Positions 60,996-64,000 of a DNA stretch of 64,000 bases are shown here, piece by piece. Location: positions 372,001-436,000 of the forward strand of contig CAXAZF010000001.1 of NCBI GenBank assembly GCA_963973455.1, read 5' to 3'. The notes under the pieces were generated by a model, which did no database searches, was not told where the DNA came from, and saw only the letters and a list, made by a program, of their open reading frames with translations. Each line of letters opens with the position of its first letter. The stretch's first letter is position 1. The translations under genes were made by a program, and so were the position numbers. The stretch comes from Marixanthomonas sp002364245 (GTDB taxonomy: Bacteria > Bacteroidota > Bacteroidia > Flavobacteriales > Flavobacteriaceae).

Positions 60996-63356
60996 TTGAA
61001 AAATATATTTCTATGCATTTTTTTTCTTGCTAGCATTTCTTTGTTTGCCCAAGAAAAATTCACTCTTAGCGGTACCGTTTCGGCAGTGGAAAGTGGCGAA
61101 ACGCTTATTGGAGTAAATATTCTTATTCCCTCTTTACAAACCGGAACGACTACAAACGAATATGGTTATTATTCCATAACGCTACCTGAAGGTGAATACG
61201 AAATCTTTTACAGCAGCCTTGGATTTGCGACACAGCAAACTATGTTATCACTTTCAGAAAATATTCAAAAGAATGTTTTTTTAGAAAATAGTACTGAATC
61301 ACTAGACGAAGTATTGATAAAAACTGATGTAGAAGCACTAAATATCCGAAAGCCAGAAATGAGTATTAATAGACTTTCGGCTAATACCATCAAAAAAATT
61401 CCGGTAGTTTTAGGTGAGAAAGATGTTATTAAATCTATAAAATTACTTCCCGGGGTTACGGGAGCTGGTGAAGGCTCTAGCGGATTTAACGTTCGTGGCG
61501 GAGCGGCCGATCAAAACCTTATTTTACTAGACGAAGCTACACTTTACAATAGTGATCACTTATTTGGTTTCTTCTCGGTTTTCAATCCTGATGCTATTAA
61601 AGACCTTACCCTTTATAAAGGTGGAATTCCGGCAAGGTATGGTGGCCGTGTTTCTTCCGTATTAGATATTTATCAAAAAGATGGAAGTAAACGTAAATTT
61701 GGTGCGACTGGAGGAATTGGATTAGTAGCGAGCCGCTTGTTGTTAGAAGGTCCCATTAAAAAAGACACCGCTTCCTTTTTAGTGGGTGGCCGTAGTAGTT
61801 ATGCACATCTTTTTCTACCCTTATTTGACAATGATAATGTGGCGTACTTCTATGATTTGAACACTAAAATCAGTTATAACCTGAATGAAAATAACAAACT
61901 TTTCCTCTCAGGATATTTTGGGAGAGATGTTTTTGATATTGCCGATAGCTTTTCGAATAGCTTCGGAAATACGACTTTAAACCTACGATGGAATCATCTT
62001 TTTTCTGAAAAATTATTTTCTAACCTCTCATTAATCTATTCAGACTATTATTACGGGTTAGAACTGAGTTTCGTAGAATTTGATTTTGATAGCGGTATTC
62101 GAAATTTCAATCTGAAATACGATTTCACTCATTTTCTATCAAATAACATTGAGTTGCGCTATGGATTAAATAGTATATATTATAAATTCAATCCTGGAGA
62201 TATAAAACCTACAACCGAAAGCTCAGGTATTAATCCTTTTAAATTGACAGATAAATACGCTTTTGAAAATGCTATCTACGCAGAAGCCGAAATTGATCTA
62301 ACTGACAAACTTGCTATACAAGCTGGTTTACGACTTTCAACATTTAATAGACTAGGTGAAGATGAATTAAATATCTATGCAAACGATAATCCCGTTGCTT
62401 ATGATGAGAATTTAGATATCTATCAAAAAGCAACGCCAATAGATACGGTTTCCTTTAGTAGAAGTGAAACCATAAAAAGCTTTGCTAATTTAGAACCGCG
62501 CTTTTCCGTTGCGTATCAATTAAATGAAACATCTTCTGTAAAAGCCAGTTATAACAGGACAGCACAGTATATTCATTTAATAAGCAACACCACCGCCCCT
62601 ACCCCTTTTGATATTTACGCCCCAAGTGGAAAATATATAGAACCGCAATTGGCTGATCAAGTAGCTGTAGGTTATTTTAAGAAGTTCAACAATTATTCTT
62701 TTGAAATTGAAAGCTTTTACAAAACCGTAGACAATCGGTTGGATTATGTAGATGGTGCCGATTTAATTGCCAACAATGCCGTAGAACAAATTTTGCTAAA
62801 TGGCGAAGCAAGAGCATATGGATTGGAAGTTTTGTTCAGAAAAAACGAAGGAAAATTACAAGGTTGGATTGCTTATACATTATCAAAGAGTGAACAGCGC
62901 ACACCCGGAAGAACATCTGAAGAAATTGGTATTAACAACGGACAATGGTACAATTCCCCTTGGGATAAAACCCACGATATTTCCATAACGGCGCAATACG
63001 AATTATCTAATAAATGGTCTTTTGGTGCTAATTTTATCTTTCAGACTGGGCAACCTGTTACTTTTCCAAACGGACAGTATGAATTTAACGGTTTAACAAT
63101 TCCAGTTTATGAAGCAAGAAACAGCAGCCGTTTAAGTAGTTTTCATCATTTAGACCTTTCAGCAACGTGGACACCGAAGCCTAATTCTACCAAAAGATGG
63201 AAAGGCGAATGGGTTTTTAGTATTTATAATGTCTACAATAGAATGAACGCGGCTTCTATTTCGTTCAGGGAAAACACCGATATTAATCGTAACGAAGCTG
63301 TTCGGCTATCCATTTTCGGTATCATTCCAGCAGTAACATATAATTTTAAATTTTAG
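60996..63356 (+). CDS. TonB-dependent receptor with carboxypeptidase-regulatory-like domain
   Basis: 786 residues from a TTG at 60996, giving a normal signal peptide (KNIFLCIFFLASISLFAQ). No in-frame ATG occurs until well inside the mature protein, and the TTG at 60948 is in a terminator hairpin. After a CarboxypepD_reg-like domain (about 20-100) comes the plug domain with VRGGAADQNLILLDEATLYN and YKGGIPARYGGRVSSVLDI, then a beta barrel ending FGIIPAVTYNFKF. It is a TonB-type outer-membrane importer of unknown substrate. The next gene is DUF4249, its frequent partner, starting immediately at 63357. Confidence 0.9.
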   Translation: MKNIFLCIFFLASISLFAQEKFTLSGTVSAVESGETLIGVNILIPSLQTGTTTNEYGYYSITLPEGEYEIFYSSLGFATQQTMLSLSENIQKNVFLENSTESLDEVLIKTDVEALNIRKPEMSINRLSANTIKKIPVVLGEKDVIKSIKLLPGVTGAGEGSSGFNVRGGAADQNLILLDEATLYNSDHLFGFFSVFNPDAIKDLTLYKGGIPARYGGRVSSVLDIYQKDGSKRKFGATGGIGLVASRLLLEGPIKKDTASFLVGGRSSYAHLFLPLFDNDNVAYFYDLNTKISYNLNENNKLFLSGYFGRDVFDIADSFSNSFGNTTLNLRWNHLFSEKLFSNLSLIYSDYYYGLELSFVEFDFDSGIRNFNLKYDFTHFLSNNIELRYGLNSIYYKFNPGDIKPTTESSGINPFKLTDKYAFENAIYAEAEIDLTDKLAIQAGLRLSTFNRLGEDELNIYANDNPVAYDENLDIYQKATPIDTVSFSRSETIKSFANLEPRFSVAYQLNETSSVKASYNRTAQYIHLISNTTAPTPFDIYAPSGKYIEPQLADQVAVGYFKKFNNYSFEIESFYKTVDNRLDYVDGADLIANNAVEQILLNGEARAYGLEVLFRKNEGKLQGWIAYTLSKSEQRTPGRTSEEIGINNGQWYNSPWDKTHDISITAQYELSNKWSFGANFIFQTGQPVTFPNGQYEFNGLTIPVYEARNSSRLSSFHHLDLSATWTPKPNSTKRWKGEWVFSIYNVYNRMNAASISFRENTDINRNEAVRLSIFGIIPAVTYNFKF

Positions 63357-64000
63357 ATGATGAAGAAATTTTTAATAGTTATTATTTGCTTCGGAATATT
63401 CACTTCGTGTGAAGAAGTTGTCGATGTAGATTTAAATGAAGGAAAACCAAAGTTGGTTATTGATGCCGAAATCACTAAAAATATTAAAGATAATTCTTCT
63501 ATTGCACGTGTTAAACTTAGCACCACAGTTCCTTTTTTTGATAATGAGATAAATCTTGTAAATGATGCCACGGTTACTATTACTGATGAAAATGGCACGG
63601 AGTACGTTATTAAAAATACTTCAGAAGGAATATATGAATATCAGGATTTTAACCCGCAATCTAATACAGATTATACGCTTGAAGTAGTTTATAAAGATGA
63701 AGTTTATTCGGCTACTGAACAACTGCAACCTGTTGTTCCATTAGAATTTGTAGAACAACGAAACGATGGCGGATTTGATGGAGAAAGCATTGAACTAAAA
63801 GCCTTTTTTACCGATCCCGCTAACGTTGAAAATTATTACTTTTTTGAAGGATTATCTTCCAGAGGTAATGTCTACGATGCTTTTGATGATGAGTTTTTTG
63901 ATGGGAACCCCATTTTCGGTTTCTATGTGGTTGACGATTTAGAAACGGGAGACGAAGTAACTTTTTACTTGCATGGCGCTAATGAGCAATTCTATAACTT
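63357..64000 (+). CDS. DUF4249 domain lipoprotein (cut by window end)
   Basis: Starts at ATG 63357, directly after the receptor stop, and runs off the window. The visible 214 residues begin with a lipoprotein signal (MMKKFLIVIICFGIFTSC, Cys18) and continue EEVVDVDLNEGKPKLVIDAEI and VNDATVTITDENGTEYVI, the standard opening of DUF4249 proteins. These outer-membrane lipoproteins accompany TonB receptors, but their ligand is unknown. The pair thus forms a receptor/lipoprotein unit. Confidence 0.85.
   Translation, partial: MMKKFLIVIICFGIFTSCEEVVDVDLNEGKPKLVIDAEITKNIKDNSSIARVKLSTTVPFFDNEINLVNDATVTITDENGTEYVIKNTSEGIYEYQDFNPQSNTDYTLEVVYKDEVYSATEQLQPVVPLEFVEQRNDGGFDGESIELKAFFTDPANVENYYFFEGLSSRGNVYDAFDDEFFDGNPIFGFYVVDDLETGDEVTFYLHGANEQFYN

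Overview
The window is a contiguous chromosomal segment of a low-GC member of the Bacteroidetes, almost certainly a Flavobacteriaceae species (genus not determinable from sequence alone). Pointers are: type IX secretion (T9SS) C-terminal sorting domains on two large secreted proteins, many SusC/TonB-style and DUF4249/DUF5686/DUF6503/DUF4412 envelope proteins, a CAL67264-family small membrane protein, a bacillithiol-type YtxJ, a menaquinone (men) operon, monomeric NADP-isocitrate dehydrogenase, and repeated TAnnTTTG promoter elements of the Bacteroidetes/flavobacterial type. No rRNA, tRNA, CRISPR array, insertion sequence or prophage was seen.

Layout. 1-132 is the tail of an unidentified gene. 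226-4488: two-gene amidohydrolase operon. 4657-6207: beta-helix lipoprotein. 6283-8450 (minus): cold-shock protein, lipocalin-like lipoprotein, glyA with an attenuator-like leader, divergent from fumarylacetoacetase (8667-9950). 10000-11178: lipoprotein behind a sigma-54-like promoter. 11194-14417: ytxJ divergent from clpB. 14562-22596 (minus): a small CHVPPG protein, then a six-gene envelope operon (21978 down to 15004) ending in a Tat-type lipoprotein that joins a transglutaminase-like region to a VWA domain, then csbD. 22781-31556: housekeeping and envelope genes (SixA-like phosphatase, DUF6503, smpB, DUF5686, pcm, M14 peptidase, MBL protein). 31557-33481: an AT-rich accessory patch with tandem short repeats and two secreted hypothetical proteins. 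33482-43110: DUF2200, T9SS hydrolase-like protein, EttA, CAL67264 protein, acyl-CoA carboxylase, VWA/YfbK-like protein. 43212-47963 (minus): menA, an MBL hydrolase, menC, a CPBP protease and menE. 48062-51409: choice-of-anchor I T9SS protein. 51614-58539: doxX, holA, a stand-alone HsdR_N-type nuclease-fold protein, GNAT, recQ, then kpsF-tatC-AhpD-like. 58694-60922: icd. 60996-64000: TonB-dependent receptor plus DUF4249 lipoprotein, cut by the window end.

How genes fit together. Most of the window is ordinary core metabolism and envelope biology. The men cluster makes menaquinone; kpsF feeds Kdo/LPS synthesis; TatC could export the Tat-signal VWA lipoprotein encoded 40 kb away. The least explained parts are the six-gene envelope operon, preceded by a perfect 12-bp direct repeat with 21-bp period (LytTR-operator-like); the glyA leader (near-leaderless 23-codon upstream ORF followed by a terminator just before the start codon); the clpB leader with interlocking inverted repeats; the kpsF TTG start overlapping the stop of an upstream ORF; and a dispersed intergenic repeat present in two inverted copies 13 kb apart.

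Several starts were corrected: non-ATG starts are supported for pcm (GTG), recQ (GTG), kpsF (TTG) and the TonB receptor (TTG), and shorter ATG starts were chosen for ytxJ, smpB, holA, the M14 peptidase, the MBL lipoprotein and one hypothetical lipoprotein.
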